A stretch of DNA of 64,000 nucleotides from CAYXLI01 sp964464925 (GCA_964464925.1 CAYXLI010000002.1:124001-188000); one strand, 5' to 3'; counted from the first letter of the stretch, positions 35,206-45,302 are shown. Notes: generated by a model from the sequence alone, not told the origin. Translations and numbers: made by a program.

Positions 35206-36570
35206 ATGAACACCGCTGATACTTTCTTGGTCCCTCCAGTTCCGCAAACGATCGAGGACACCGGATTGTCCTCCTCGGTCATTGAACAGCTCATACTAAA
35301 GATCCTGCACTTCCGCGGCGACATCCTCGGCCGCGACCTCGCTACCAGCCTCGGATTGAAATTCAGTGTCATCGAGGGGATCCTCGACACGCTCCGGCAG
35401 CAATATCTCATTCAGGTGAAGCGTTCCCTCGGGATGGGGAATATCAGTGCGGTCTTCGCGCTTAGCGATGCCGGACGCAACGTCACACGGGATTACCTCG
35501 AGAATAATCAATACTTCGGCCCCACCCCGGTGCCCATCGCACAATACGCTGCTATGGTGAGGCACCAAAAGCCGAAGGCCGGATGGCTGGTCCCCGAGGC
35601 TCTGGAAAAAGCCTATAGTGGCATGGTCGTCAGCGAGCGGATCCTCTCTCAAATCGGGCCTGCCGTCAGTTCGGGTAATTCGTTCCTGATCTATGGAGAT
35701 CCGGGAAACGGAAAAACATTCCTGGCCGAAGCTCTCTTCAATCTCCAGAGTGCCCCTGTGTTCATTCCCTACGCGATCGAGTGCCAGGGCGCGATCATTC
35801 AGGTCTATGATCCGATCTATCACCACCCTCTCGATGCGGAGGAGACCTCGTCGATCTTCATAACCGAACCGGAGTTTGATCAGCGCTGGGTGAAATGCAA
35901 ACGGCCGTTTATCGTCACCGGCGGCGAATTGATGATCAATATGCTGGACCTCAGCTACAACGCGGTCTCGAAGATATACGATGCCCCGTTTCAGGTCAAA
36001 GCAAACAATGGCATCTACCTGATCGACGACTTTGGGCGTCAGCGCGTCTCCCCGGCAGAGGTCCTGAATCGCTGGATCGTCCCCATGGAGCGCAGAGTCG
36101 ACTACCTGTCGTTCATAACCGGCGGGAAGATGACTGTACCTTTCGAAGCGTTTCTGATCTTCTCGACAAACCTCAATCCGGAAAACCTGGGCGACGAGGC
36201 TTTCCTCCGCCGCATCCAGTACAAGATGTTCCTCCACAGTCCGGATGAGGACGAGTTTGTAATGATCTTCGAGCGTTTTTGCGATTCAAAGAAACTTCCC
36301 TACCCTGAGGGGGCGGCTCGGCGGTTATTGAGAACTCACTATGCACGCACCAGCAAGGCGATGAGACGCTGCCATCCCCGGGATATTCTTTCGCATGCCA
36401 TCAATCTGATTCACTTTGAGAACCGCCCCTTCGAGCTCACGGACGCCTTGATCGACAGAGCGTTCAACAGCTGTTTCCTGGAGCAATCGGGTGATCGGCC
36501 AACGGCGCCCACGCAGGCTTCAGCATTCGCCGCACCTGCTTCGACCGGCGTCCATCTGCTGGCCAGTTAG
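35206..36570 (+). CDS. AAA+ ATPase with N-terminal winged-helix-like domain
   Basis: The 454-residue cytoplasmic protein has a winged-helix-like region at about 23-95 (LILKILHFRGDILGRDLATS, then ALSDAGRNVTRDYL). The AAA+ core has Walker A GDPGNGKT at 164-171, Walker B YLIDDFG at 271-277, sensor-1 Asn322 in FSTNLNP and an Arg-finger candidate in FLRRIQYK at 333-340. A helical lid follows (MRRCHPRDILSHAINLIHFE), then a Pro/Ala-rich tail. I do not recognise a named family; MoxR-like or chaperone-type remodelling is possible. It probably forms an operon with the PEP-CTERM-like gene upstream. Confidence 0.78.
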   Translation: MNTADTFLVPPVPQTIEDTGLSSSVIEQLILKILHFRGDILGRDLATSLGLKFSVIEGILDTLRQQYLIQVKRSLGMGNISAVFALSDAGRNVTRDYLENNQYFGPTPVPIAQYAAMVRHQKPKAGWLVPEALEKAYSGMVVSERILSQIGPAVSSGNSFLIYGDPGNGKTFLAEALFNLQSAPVFIPYAIECQGAIIQVYDPIYHHPLDAEETSSIFITEPEFDQRWVKCKRPFIVTGGELMINMLDLSYNAVSKIYDAPFQVKANNGIYLIDDFGRQRVSPAEVLNRWIVPMERRVDYLSFITGGKMTVPFEAFLIFSTNLNPENLGDEAFLRRIQYKMFLHSPDEDEFVMIFERFCDSKKLPYPEGAARRLLRTHYARTSKAMRRCHPRDILSHAINLIHFENRPFELTDALIDRAFNSCFLEQSGDRPTAPTQASAFAAPASTGVHLLAS

Positions 36571-36671
36571 TTTACGTCGGGCACGACAAAAGTCCGCCCC
36601 CAGGCGCGTTTGTTCTGCCCGATCTTCACATCCGCCGGACGGACATGCGTGATACGCTCGGAGCGCTGACC

Positions 36672-38915
36672 ATGCGCCGTTCGTTATTCCTCCTCGCCGC
36701 CATCACGTCAACGCTGTGCAATGCGCAACAAGACGCCGGCAGGAAACTCTTTGAAGCCAACTGTGCGGCATGCCACGGGACCGATGGAGCAGGGGGCGAG
36801 CGCGGCCCGAACATTGCGGAGCGCAGCAGGACCCCTGAAGCCCTCCATGACATCATCACAAAAGGCATAACCGAAGCCGGCATGCCGGCCTTCCAGTTCG
36901 GCGAATCCGAGTTGGGGGCCATTCTTTCCTTCATTCGCCATCTCACCGCACCTGCGATGGAGGAATCCGTGCCTGGCGATGCCGCCGCAGGCGCGCAGTT
37001 CTTCTTCGGCAAAGGCAACTGCTCCGCGTGTCACATGATCCAGGGACGCGGCGGCATTCTCGGCCCCGAGCTCACCAAACTCGGCAGCCAGCGTACCCTC
37101 GCTCAAATCAAACAGTCGCTGCTTTCCCCCGCAGCAACGATGCATGTCGTATCCGTCCGCATGGTCGAAAACCGCACCATTCGCGGGCTCGTCAGGAACG
37201 AGAGCAACTTCGATCTGCAACTCCTCGGACTCGACGGCGTCATGCATCTTTTTGACAAGCGTCAAATCTCCGCAATCGATCGGGAAACGCAATCGCTCAT
37301 GCCCGCGGTAAGCGCAAGCGGGGAGGAGTTGCAGAATCTCATCGCTTTCCTCGTGCGGCCGCCGGCAATCCCCGCTCCGACGGAACTGCGCAACGGACCG
37401 GCCGCCTTCGGACCGGGCGATTGGCCCACCTACAACGGACAACCCGGAGGCAACCGGCACAGCGCTCTTCAGCAGATCAACACCGGCAACATTTCGCACC
37501 TCGCACCGCGTTGGATCTTCACCCTACGCAACGCCAAGCAACTCGAGGTCACGCCGGTCGTGGTGGATGGCGTCATGTACGTTACCGCCGCGAACGAAGC
37601 TTATGCGCTCGATGCACGGACAGGCCGCCAGATCTGGCATTACCAGCAACCGCTCACCCAGGGCGTCATCGGCGACGCGGCCAGCGCAATCAATCGCGGA
37701 GTCGCCGTGCTCGCGGACAAGATTTTCATGGTCACCGACCATGCGCACCTGATCGCACTCCATCGTGCCAACGGCCAGCTACTATGGGACTCCGAAATTG
37801 CCGATTATAAGCAGCACTACGGCACCACCTCCGCGCCGTTAGTGGTCAACGATCTCGTCGTAATCGGCACGTCAGGCGGCGACGAGGGCGCCCGCGGATT
37901 CATTGCTGCATTCCAGGCTTCCAATGGCGAATTAGCCTGGAAGCATTGGACCATGCCTGCGCGCGGCGAACCGGGCTCGGAAACCTGGGTTGGCCGCGCC
38001 ATCGAGCACGGCTGCTCCGCTCCGTGGCTCACCGGGTCATATGATCCGGACGTGAACCTTATTTACTGGACCACTGGGAATCCCTGCCCCGACTACAATG
38101 GCGACGAGCGCATCGGCGACAATCTCTACTCCAGTTCCGTCCTGGCGCTTGAGCCCGCAACCGGAAAACGCCGCTGGTATTTTCAATTCACTCCTCACGA
38201 CCTGCACGATTGGGACGCCGTCCAGCCTGTTCTCGCGGTGAACGCGAACTTCCGCGGTAAGACCCGCAAGCTGCTCCTGCAAGCGAACCGCAACGGCTTC
38301 TTCTACGTGCTCGATCGCGTGACCGGCGAGTTCCTGCTGGCCGAGCCGTTCGTAAAGAAACTCACCTGGGCCAGCGGGATCGGCTCCGGCGGCCGCCCAA
38401 AGCTGCTTCCCGGCGCCGAACCTTCGATCGCCGGCACAAAGACATGCCCTTCCGTCGAAGGTGCGGCTAATTGGATGTCGAGCGCCTACAGCGCAGCGAC
38501 CGGCCTGTTCTACGTCCAGTCGCTGGAGCGCTGTAGCATCTATTCGAAATCGTCCGCGTGGTGGGAACCCGGCAAATCGTTTTACGGAGGCGGAACCCGC
38601 CGGGTGCCCGGCGAAAATGGCGAGAAGATACTTCGCGCGATCGACATCCATACCGGCAAGATCGTCTGGGAGTACCCACAGATCGGAGCCGCCAATTCCT
38701 GGGGTGGAGTGCTCTCCACAGACGGTGGTCTCGTCTTCTTCGGGGAGGACAGTGGCGCGTTCGCCGCCGCGGACGCGCGAACCGGCAAACTGCTGTGGAG
38801 CTTCCAGACGAGCCAGCCCTGGAAGGCATCGCCCATGACCTATCAGACCGCGGGGAAACAATTCGTCAGCATCGCAAGCGGTGGAACCATTCTCGCCTTC
38901 GGATTGAATTACTGA
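36672..38915 (+). CDS. Exported PQQ-dependent dehydrogenase with two N-terminal cytochrome c domains
   Basis: The 747-residue periplasmic protein has a signal peptide, then two haem-binding motifs: CAACH at 31-35 (with likely axial Met71 in GMPAF) and CSACH at 117-121. From about residue 245 it is a PQQ-type eight-bladed propeller (DWPTYNGQPGGNRHSALQQI, then VTAANEAYALDARTGRQIWH). It includes a DLHDWDAV segment carrying the usual catalytic/calcium-site Asp. It should oxidise an alcohol or sugar and pass electrons to its own haems. In classic quinohaemoprotein dehydrogenases the haem domain is C-terminal. ATG 36672 has GGAG 8 nt upstream. Confidence 0.9.
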   Translation: MRRSLFLLAAITSTLCNAQQDAGRKLFEANCAACHGTDGAGGERGPNIAERSRTPEALHDIITKGITEAGMPAFQFGESELGAILSFIRHLTAPAMEESVPGDAAAGAQFFFGKGNCSACHMIQGRGGILGPELTKLGSQRTLAQIKQSLLSPAATMHVVSVRMVENRTIRGLVRNESNFDLQLLGLDGVMHLFDKRQISAIDRETQSLMPAVSASGEELQNLIAFLVRPPAIPAPTELRNGPAAFGPGDWPTYNGQPGGNRHSALQQINTGNISHLAPRWIFTLRNAKQLEVTPVVVDGVMYVTAANEAYALDARTGRQIWHYQQPLTQGVIGDAASAINRGVAVLADKIFMVTDHAHLIALHRANGQLLWDSEIADYKQHYGTTSAPLVVNDLVVIGTSGGDEGARGFIAAFQASNGELAWKHWTMPARGEPGSETWVGRAIEHGCSAPWLTGSYDPDVNLIYWTTGNPCPDYNGDERIGDNLYSSSVLALEPATGKRRWYFQFTPHDLHDWDAVQPVLAVNANFRGKTRKLLLQANRNGFFYVLDRVTGEFLLAEPFVKKLTWASGIGSGGRPKLLPGAEPSIAGTKTCPSVEGAANWMSSAYSAATGLFYVQSLERCSIYSKSSAWWEPGKSFYGGGTRRVPGENGEKILRAIDIHTGKIVWEYPQIGAANSWGGVLSTDGGLVFFGEDSGAFAAADARTGKLLWSFQTSQPWKASPMTYQTAGKQFVSIASGGTILAFGLNY

Positions 38916-38962
38916 ACGATGCTTCAAACAATCTGCTGTCTCCTTACTTGCGAGGCAAACAG

Positions 38963-40027
38963 CTAGTTACCGCTCTCTTTCTTCCGATTCTGTTCCGTAA
39001 GCGCAGCGTACCGAAGCCGTGCTGATTTCGCTTTCTCCGTCTGTCCGGTGGCCTGATACGCCCGCGCGAGTTGAAACCACACCGCCGCCTCTTCCGGACC
39101 GAGTCGCGATGCTTTCTCCAGCAGCGGCACTCCCCTCCCCGGCTGCTCCTTCTGCATCCAGGCGCGCCCCAGATAGTAGTAGCCGCCCCACGCTTCCGGC
39201 CGCGTTTCAACTGACTTCTCCAGCAGCGGAATCGCCTCGTCCTCCCGTCTCTGCTGAACCAGCACGGCGCCCAGGTAATATCCCGCCTCCGCGCTCACGT
39301 TCACGATCCTCCTCAGCTCCTTCTCCGCCGCCTCGTTATCACGGAGGCTGATCAACGTCTTCGCCAGAAGTAGCCGCGCCGAAACTGACTGCGGATCCAA
39401 TTCCACGGCCTGCCGCAACTCCACAAGAGCTTCGTCGAACAACGTGCTGTCTGCATAGGCCTGGCCCAGCAACAGGTGCGCCTGCGCCGGCGGCGCGGAT
39501 TCCAGCAACTGCCGGAACGCGGCCCGCGCCTCACTGGAATGCCTCAGCCGAAGCTGTGCCGTGCCGGTCACGAACAGCACCTCCGGAGTTGCCGGAAGCC
39601 CGCTCAGCAACTCCAGAGCCTTCCGCGGATCACCGAGGAACAACTCACAGGTCGCCAAAAGCTCGCGCGTCTGCGGATTCGCCGGTAGACGAACCAGGAG
39701 AGCCTTCGCCTTGCGATAATCGCTGTTCTTGACGTGTGCAATCGAAAGGTTCAGCAGCAAACCAGGCTGATCCGGCGAGAGCTTTAGAGCACGTTCATAC
39801 ACCCTTACCGCATCGCCATACCGCTCCATTCGCGCATAGGTCACCCCCAGGTTCCCAAGCGCGGGCACACTGTTCGGCTCCGCCTTCAACACAGCGAGAA
39901 AGCCCTGCTCCGCCCCTGCCAGATCACCCGCTCCAAGCGCTTTCGCCGCGCGTTCAAAAACAACGGCCGTACCCCCTGCTTGCGGAGGCACGGCCGGCAC
40001 AAACAATAACAAAACAGCGGCGATCAC
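38963..40027 (-). CDS. Exported TPR-repeat protein
   Basis: The 354-residue protein starts at a GTG and has a signal peptide (AAVLLLFVPAVPPQAGG). The remainder is a continuous set of tetratricopeptide repeats, for example SVPALGNLGVTYARMERYGD, AQAHLLLGQAYADSTLFDEA and EAAVWFQLARAYQATGQTEK. It probably mediates protein contacts in the periplasm. It lies 10 bp after the stop of the TonB-dependent receptor gene with no clear ribosome site, so coupling to that gene is likely. The receptor-then-TPR order is the reverse of the 23518-29389 pair. Confidence 0.85.
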   Translation of the reverse strand: MIAAVLLLFVPAVPPQAGGTAVVFERAAKALGAGDLAGAEQGFLAVLKAEPNSVPALGNLGVTYARMERYGDAVRVYERALKLSPDQPGLLLNLSIAHVKNSDYRKAKALLVRLPANPQTRELLATCELFLGDPRKALELLSGLPATPEVLFVTGTAQLRLRHSSEARAAFRQLLESAPPAQAHLLLGQAYADSTLFDEALVELRQAVELDPQSVSARLLLAKTLISLRDNEAAEKELRRIVNVSAEAGYYLGAVLVQQRREDEAIPLLEKSVETRPEAWGGYYYLGRAWMQKEQPGRGVPLLEKASRLGPEEAAVWFQLARAYQATGQTEKAKSARLRYAALTEQNRKKESGN

Positions 40028-40037
40028 ACCGCCGATT

Positions 40038-43000
40038 TTAAAACAGGAACTTCAGGGCGAGCTGCATGCTTCGCGGATCGCGTGTATCGGACACTTCCCC
40101 GAACGATCCCTTGTTCGCAGGCTGCATCGCCATACCCGGGTTCGGAAGATTGAGCCCGGTATTCACCGCGGCCCACTGCGTGTGATTGAACGTATTAAAC
40201 GTCTCCCACCGAAGCTGAATATTCGTCCTCTCCGTCACACGGAAATTCTTGAACAGTGAAAAATCCCACTCGTTGATGCCGGGCAGCCGGATGACCGTTT
40301 TCCCCGTATTGCCAAGGCTCCCATCCACCGGACGGCCGAAGGCATACACGTTGAAGTAGTTGTACCGGTCCTGCGTGGTCGGATAGAGATTGCCGCCGAT
40401 ATAATCTGCGCGGATTCCACCCACTGTCGCGCCCGCATTGCCGTTCGAGCTGATGCCGGCCGGCGGTCCTCCCCAGAACCGCGCGATTCCGTTGATCTGC
40501 CAGCCGCCGAGTAGCGTCTTCACGGCGCGCTGCGAATTATGCGAGAAGAACGGCATCTCATAGACGAAGTCAACGGTCGCGATATGAGTACGATCGAAAC
40601 TCGCCGGACCATACTCCCGCCTGCGATCGTAAGCATAGCCGATACCAGTCGTGTCACTATCCACTTCACTCATCGCCTTGGACCAGGTGTAATTGAAATT
40701 CCCCGTGAAATTTTGCGCAAAGCGCCGGCTCAATCGCACCTGCAGCGCATTGTAGTTGCTGATCGCGCCGTATTCCGTGGTGGTGATGCTGGTGAAGCCC
40801 TTGTATGGCCGAAGAGCATTCGTTGTATTGTTCACCGAAGCCAGCACGCCCGGCTGCAGCGTGTATCCAAGCGGCAGCATGTTGATGTCGCGGCGGTATT
40901 GCAGATGCCGCGCCTGGTTCGCTACATAGGAAAGGTCCAGCGACATCTTCCAGGGCAGCTCCCTCTGTACACCTAGCGACCACGAATAGATCGTCGGTAT
41001 CTGCCCTCTGGAATCGAATGTCGACAGCCCAACGGGGAAGCGAACACCCTGACCTACCAACTGTGGGCCGAGGTTGTCGATGTTGCCCACGTAGACAGAC
41101 GGCGTGTACGACAGCGGCGGATTCCCCAGCCCATCGAAATTATTCGCGTTCTGGCGGATGCGTTCGTAGAAGACGCCGCCGCCCCCGCGAATCGATGTCT
41201 TGCCATCGCCGCATACATCGTACGCGAAGCCGAATCTCGGGCCCCAGTTGTTGAACCGATGCTCCGCGAAACCCTTCGGGATCCCGTTCGTGCCTTCCTG
41301 AACCAATCCGTTGAACGGATCGCCGGCACCAGGAATAATCGACCCATTCCGCAATCCCGGACGTGTGTCGAGTTGCACGGCCTTTGACGGATCATACTTC
41401 CTCGGATCGAAGTAATTCTGTAAGTACTTCCCGTACGTGAAGGTCGGCCCCATATACGACCAGCGCATGCCGTATTCCAGTGTGAGTTTGCGGCTCACCT
41501 TCCAAGCATCCTGCGCGTACCACTCGAAGCCGTAAAACTTGAACGTTCCAAAAAACCTGCCATTCGATTGCGAAACACTCGTATAGTTGCCAAGCAGCAT
41601 ATTCGCAAACGTCGTTCCGGTATCGACCGTGTTCTCTACGTTGGAGCCGAAGTTCAGGTTCGGCACATCCGTCCAGCTTGGCTGTTGGCCATTCAGGTTG
41701 AAGTTGAACAGCCCGCCATACTTCATGTTGTGCGAACCGCGCGTGACGCTGAAATTGTCGGTAAACGCGAACTGCTTCCCTTCCGAAAGCCAGCCCGAGG
41801 GAAACGCACTGCCGTAGTTGCAGGACCCTACTCCGCAGTTGAATCGCGGAAAACGGTTCCGCAGGTTCACGCCGTCATATAGCTCCTTGTACGTAAACCC
41901 GAGCTTGTCCTTATCCCACACCGGATTGTCGAGCTGCGTGTTGTCTACAACCTGCGTCAGGTGGTTATAGCCGAAAATGAATTCATTCGTCATCGTCGGC
42001 GAGATCACGTTCACCAGGTTGTAGGACCAGGATGAGCCAGGCTTGGCGCGAAACTGCGGAAAAATCGGCGACGGCGCAGTCGCAAAAATTCCTAGTGATT
42101 GCGTCTCCTGCTGCGAATCATCTGCCCACCGGAAAAAGAAGTTCATCTTTGAGCTGATGGCCCAGTCGATGCGCGCCACCTTCGCGTCTTTCTCAAACCC
42201 GTAGTTCTGCTGGTATGGGTGCCGCACTGTCTCCGGCACACCCGGAGTCCCCGGGTCGCCCGCAACGTTGAAGAACTTCAACACGTTGATGAACCCCTGC
42301 GCGTTCTTCGCCCATTCCGATTTCGGGATGATATTCCCGGGGTATGGATCGCCGCCGATGATGCGCCCGTTCGCCTCCCTCACAACCGTGCCTGGACGGA
42401 AGACCTGGCCGACCTTGAATCCTGTCGGCTGGCCCGACGTTGTGAGCAGCGGCTGGTCCCGATACAGCCGGCTTAGGTCGCCATTCAACAGATCCGGATG
42501 TGGCAGATCGACAAAGCTCCCGCCGATCGGCCGGGACGCGCGTGTGCCTTCATAGTTGAAAAAGAAGAAGAGCCGCGGATCCTTACGCGGAGAAACGCCC
42601 GGCAGCCAAATCGGACCGCTCAGATTGCCGCCGTATTGATTGAATCGTAGCTTCGCGACCGTGCCTGTCGTATCGAAAGGCCTCCGCGCATCCAGCGCGT
42701 TGTTGCGGAAGAATTCGTATGCCGTGCCGTGGAACTGCCGCCCTCCGCTCTTGGTGTTGATCGAGATGAAAACTCCCGGGTTCCGGCCATACTCCGCATT
42801 GAACGTCGAAGTCTGCATCTTGAATTCGCCGACCGCATCCAGCGAAATCTGCGTATACTGGCCGTCGTTCGCGCCCACATCCGTATTGATCGTGCCATCC
42901 AGGAACACGTTGTTCATGGAGCCCCGCAGTCCGTTCACGTTGAACGCATCGGTGTTATTGAACGCCAGCCGGAAGTTTGAGCGGTCATTGGAAACAACGC

Positions 43001-43484
43001 CCGGAAGCGTGCGCATCAATGACTGGAAATCCCGCCCGTTCAGGCTAAGCTCGGTAACCTGCCGCGACGTCACCACAAAACTCTTGTTCGCCGTCGAGGT
43101 CTCCACTAGCGGAGCGTTCGCTTCCACCGTCACAGCCTCGCCGGTTTGCCCCACCTGCATGGTGACTTCACCCAGATCCATCACCTGGTTCTGGTCGAGA
43201 CGCAGCCCCGTCCTATCCAACGGACGGAATCCCGATGCCTCACCCTTCAACGCGTAGGTCCCGGGCAACAGATTCCGCAAATAGAACCGGCCTTCGCTGT
43301 CGGTCACGGCCTCTCTGGCCACGATCTGTTTATCGACGTCTGTTGCCGATATTTGTGCGTTCGGAATGCGAGCACCCGAACTATCCACCAGAATTCCTTG
43401 AATGGTTCCGGTCTGTCCCAGCAGAACGCTGGATGAGACCAGAAAGAACAACAGCGCCAGAAACGCATGCGTAGCGCGAAACAT
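40038..43484 (-). CDS. TonB-dependent receptor, Oar-like
   Basis: The 1148-residue outer-membrane protein has a signal peptide (AFLALLFFLVSSSVLLGQ), a carboxypeptidase-regulatory domain (TIQGILVDSSGARIPNAQIS), a plug (FNVNGLRGSMNNVFLDGTIN, then AEYGRNPGVFISINTKSGGR) and a long barrel. It closes with SMQLALKFLF, whose terminal Phe is typical for outer-membrane assembly. The ATG at 43484 is preceded by AGGAGGGGG, the strongest ribosome site noticed in the window. The ligand is unknown. It is followed by a TPR gene and diverges from the alpha-L-fucosidase gene, which suggests a glycan-related role by context only. Confidence 0.92.
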   Translation of the reverse strand: MFRATHAFLALLFFLVSSSVLLGQTGTIQGILVDSSGARIPNAQISATDVDKQIVAREAVTDSEGRFYLRNLLPGTYALKGEASGFRPLDRTGLRLDQNQVMDLGEVTMQVGQTGEAVTVEANAPLVETSTANKSFVVTSRQVTELSLNGRDFQSLMRTLPGVVSNDRSNFRLAFNNTDAFNVNGLRGSMNNVFLDGTINTDVGANDGQYTQISLDAVGEFKMQTSTFNAEYGRNPGVFISINTKSGGRQFHGTAYEFFRNNALDARRPFDTTGTVAKLRFNQYGGNLSGPIWLPGVSPRKDPRLFFFFNYEGTRASRPIGGSFVDLPHPDLLNGDLSRLYRDQPLLTTSGQPTGFKVGQVFRPGTVVREANGRIIGGDPYPGNIIPKSEWAKNAQGFINVLKFFNVAGDPGTPGVPETVRHPYQQNYGFEKDAKVARIDWAISSKMNFFFRWADDSQQETQSLGIFATAPSPIFPQFRAKPGSSWSYNLVNVISPTMTNEFIFGYNHLTQVVDNTQLDNPVWDKDKLGFTYKELYDGVNLRNRFPRFNCGVGSCNYGSAFPSGWLSEGKQFAFTDNFSVTRGSHNMKYGGLFNFNLNGQQPSWTDVPNLNFGSNVENTVDTGTTFANMLLGNYTSVSQSNGRFFGTFKFYGFEWYAQDAWKVSRKLTLEYGMRWSYMGPTFTYGKYLQNYFDPRKYDPSKAVQLDTRPGLRNGSIIPGAGDPFNGLVQEGTNGIPKGFAEHRFNNWGPRFGFAYDVCGDGKTSIRGGGGVFYERIRQNANNFDGLGNPPLSYTPSVYVGNIDNLGPQLVGQGVRFPVGLSTFDSRGQIPTIYSWSLGVQRELPWKMSLDLSYVANQARHLQYRRDINMLPLGYTLQPGVLASVNNTTNALRPYKGFTSITTTEYGAISNYNALQVRLSRRFAQNFTGNFNYTWSKAMSEVDSDTTGIGYAYDRRREYGPASFDRTHIATVDFVYEMPFFSHNSQRAVKTLLGGWQINGIARFWGGPPAGISSNGNAGATVGGIRADYIGGNLYPTTQDRYNYFNVYAFGRPVDGSLGNTGKTVIRLPGINEWDFSLFKNFRVTERTNIQLRWETFNTFNHTQWAAVNTGLNLPNPGMAMQPANKGSFGEVSDTRDPRSMQLALKFLF

Positions 43485-43707
43485 TGGGCCCCCTCCTGTA
43501 TGTATGCCAGGCGAAGGCCCGGCGATTACCTATTGCGCGCATCCTATCACAATGAGCGGCGAACTTCCAATGGAAACTGCGCCGCTAACTAACAGAAAAA
43601 GTTACACTTTCGGTCGCCGGAGAACGTCCCGGCGAGCTGCGGAGTTCCGGCCGGGCCCCGCGGCGTTTGACTCGCGCTCCTGCCTCTTATATGGTTACTT
43701 TACCTAT
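43485..43707. promoter_or_regulatory. Divergent control region with a sigma70-like promoter for the fucosidase
   Basis: This 223-bp gap separates the TonB-dependent receptor and fucosidase starts. TTGACT at 43667-43672 and TATGGT at 43690-43695 have 17-bp spacing and face the fucosidase gene. The -10 ends 12 bp before its ATG, leaving a very short leader. Nothing else that I can name is present. Confidence 0.5.
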
Positions 43708-45246
43708 ATGAGGCTTACCCGAAGAGACGCAATCCGATCCATGGCCGCCGCCAGCCTCGCCCTTCGGCCGGCCGCTGCTCAGCAGGGCCCTGACATCGCT
43801 TCCGGACCTTTCACGGCCAGTCGCGAATCGCTCCGCGCGTATCGCGTTCCGGAGTGGTTCCGCGATGCCAAGTTCGGCATCTGGGCGCACTGGGGACCGC
43901 AATCCGCGCCTGAATACGGCGATTGGTACGCCCGCAACATGTATATCGAGGGCCACAAGCAGTACAAGTACCACGTCGGGAAATACGGCCACCCTTCGAA
44001 GTTCGGCTTCAAGGACGTGATTCCCACCTGGAAGGCAGAGAAGTTCGATCCCGATCATCTCATGCAGCTTTACAAGAAGGCGGGCGCCAAGTACTTCGTC
44101 AGCATGGGCGTCCATCACGATAACTTCGATCTCTGGAATTCCAAACACAATCGCTGGAACGCCGTGAACATGGGCCCGAAGAAGGACATCGTCGGACTCT
44201 TCAAGCAAGCCGCTACCAGGCAGGGCCTGAAGTTCGGCGTCAGCGAACATCTCGCCGTCAGTTATCACTGGTTCCAAACGAGCCACGGGTCCGACAAGCA
44301 AGGGTCCCTTGCAGGTGTTCCCTACGATGGAGCCGACCCCAAGTACGCCGAGTATTATCACGAGACCCACAACACACCGAAAAACCCATGGGATCCCGAA
44401 GGCGTCCCACTCAAATGGAAACAAAAGTACTTCGCTCGCGTGAAGGATCTGCTCGACCAGTACGAACCCGATCTGCTCTACACCGACGGCCCGATCTTCT
44501 TTGAAGAGTGGGGCCTCGGACTTGCCGCCCACCTCTACAACATGAGCGCGAAGAAGCACGGCGGCAAAACGGAAACCGTCTACGCCAACAAGAGCAAGAC
44601 GGATTGCAGGAACGGCATCTGCCTTCTCGACCTGGAGCGCGGCGTTGTCGATAAGGTCTGGGACGAGCCCTGGCAGACCGACACTTGTATCGGCCACTGG
44701 CATTACGACAAGGAAGCCCAATATAAATCGCCCAAACTGGTGATCGACATGCTCGTCGACATCGTCAGCCGGAACGGCAATCTGCTGCTGAACTTCCCTT
44801 TGCCGTCCAACGGCATGCTCGATCCCGAAGAGTTGAAGATCCTCGACGAGATCACGAAATGGATGGCCGTGAACAGCGAAGCCATATACTCCACTCGTCC
44901 ATGTAAGACGTTCGGCAGTGGCCCCGGTAGCGGAAACGCGCAAGCCGCCCGCCCCGGCGCTTCCGATCACCACAACGCATCTGCGTTCAACGAGAGAAAC
45001 CGTAAGGACCTCACCCCGCAGGACGTCCGCTACACGCAAAAGGGCTCTACGCTTTACGCGTTTTCTATGGGCTGGGCGCCCGGCACCATCGTCTTCCCCG
45101 AAGTCACTGACAAGGTCCGCAACGTTACGCTGCTCGGCCACAAAGGCAATGTGAAATGGACGCAGGACGCTGCTGGGCTGAAGGTGGACCTCCCAAGTCA
45201 GAAACCATGCGACCACGCTATCGTGTGCAAGGTCGAAAAGGCCTGA
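43708..45246 (+). CDS. Exported GH29 alpha-L-fucosidase
   Basis: The 512-residue protein has a Tat-like signal (MRLTRRDAIRSMAAASLAL) and the GH29 barrel: WFRDAKFGIWAHWGPQSAPE at 50-69, GAKYFVSMGVHHDNFDLWNS at 126-145 and DLLYTDGPIFFEEWG at 255-269. The likely nucleophile is Asp260. It releases fucose from glycans outside the cytoplasm, probably in the periplasm after folding in the cytoplasm. The ATG at 43708 puts the twin arginines at residues 5-6; the frame runs further upstream without a plausible start. The M28 peptidase gene follows after 68 bp on the same strand. Confidence 0.93.
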   Translation: MRLTRRDAIRSMAAASLALRPAAAQQGPDIASGPFTASRESLRAYRVPEWFRDAKFGIWAHWGPQSAPEYGDWYARNMYIEGHKQYKYHVGKYGHPSKFGFKDVIPTWKAEKFDPDHLMQLYKKAGAKYFVSMGVHHDNFDLWNSKHNRWNAVNMGPKKDIVGLFKQAATRQGLKFGVSEHLAVSYHWFQTSHGSDKQGSLAGVPYDGADPKYAEYYHETHNTPKNPWDPEGVPLKWKQKYFARVKDLLDQYEPDLLYTDGPIFFEEWGLGLAAHLYNMSAKKHGGKTETVYANKSKTDCRNGICLLDLERGVVDKVWDEPWQTDTCIGHWHYDKEAQYKSPKLVIDMLVDIVSRNGNLLLNFPLPSNGMLDPEELKILDEITKWMAVNSEAIYSTRPCKTFGSGPGSGNAQAARPGASDHHNASAFNERNRKDLTPQDVRYTQKGSTLYAFSMGWAPGTIVFPEVTDKVRNVTLLGHKGNVKWTQDAAGLKVDLPSQKPCDHAIVCKVEKA

Positions 45247-45302
45247 CGAAACAAACCGTCCTTTGCGGGAGACGACATGCGCAGTCGCGCTCCCGCTCCC
45301 GC

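Noticed and set aside
35296..36237. Minus-strand frame of 313 codons opposite the AAA+ gene
   Set aside because: No recognisable domain; the plus strand has complete AAA+ motifs.
38037..38927. Minus-strand frame of 296 codons opposite the PQQ dehydrogenase
   Set aside because: No domain, and the plus strand encodes a complete di-haem PQQ enzyme.
43687..45216. Long open frame on the minus strand, 509 codons
   Set aside because: It lies entirely opposite the alpha-L-fucosidase gene, whose product has clear family motifs. The minus-strand translation has no recognisable domain. Long antisense frames are common opposite GC-rich genes.
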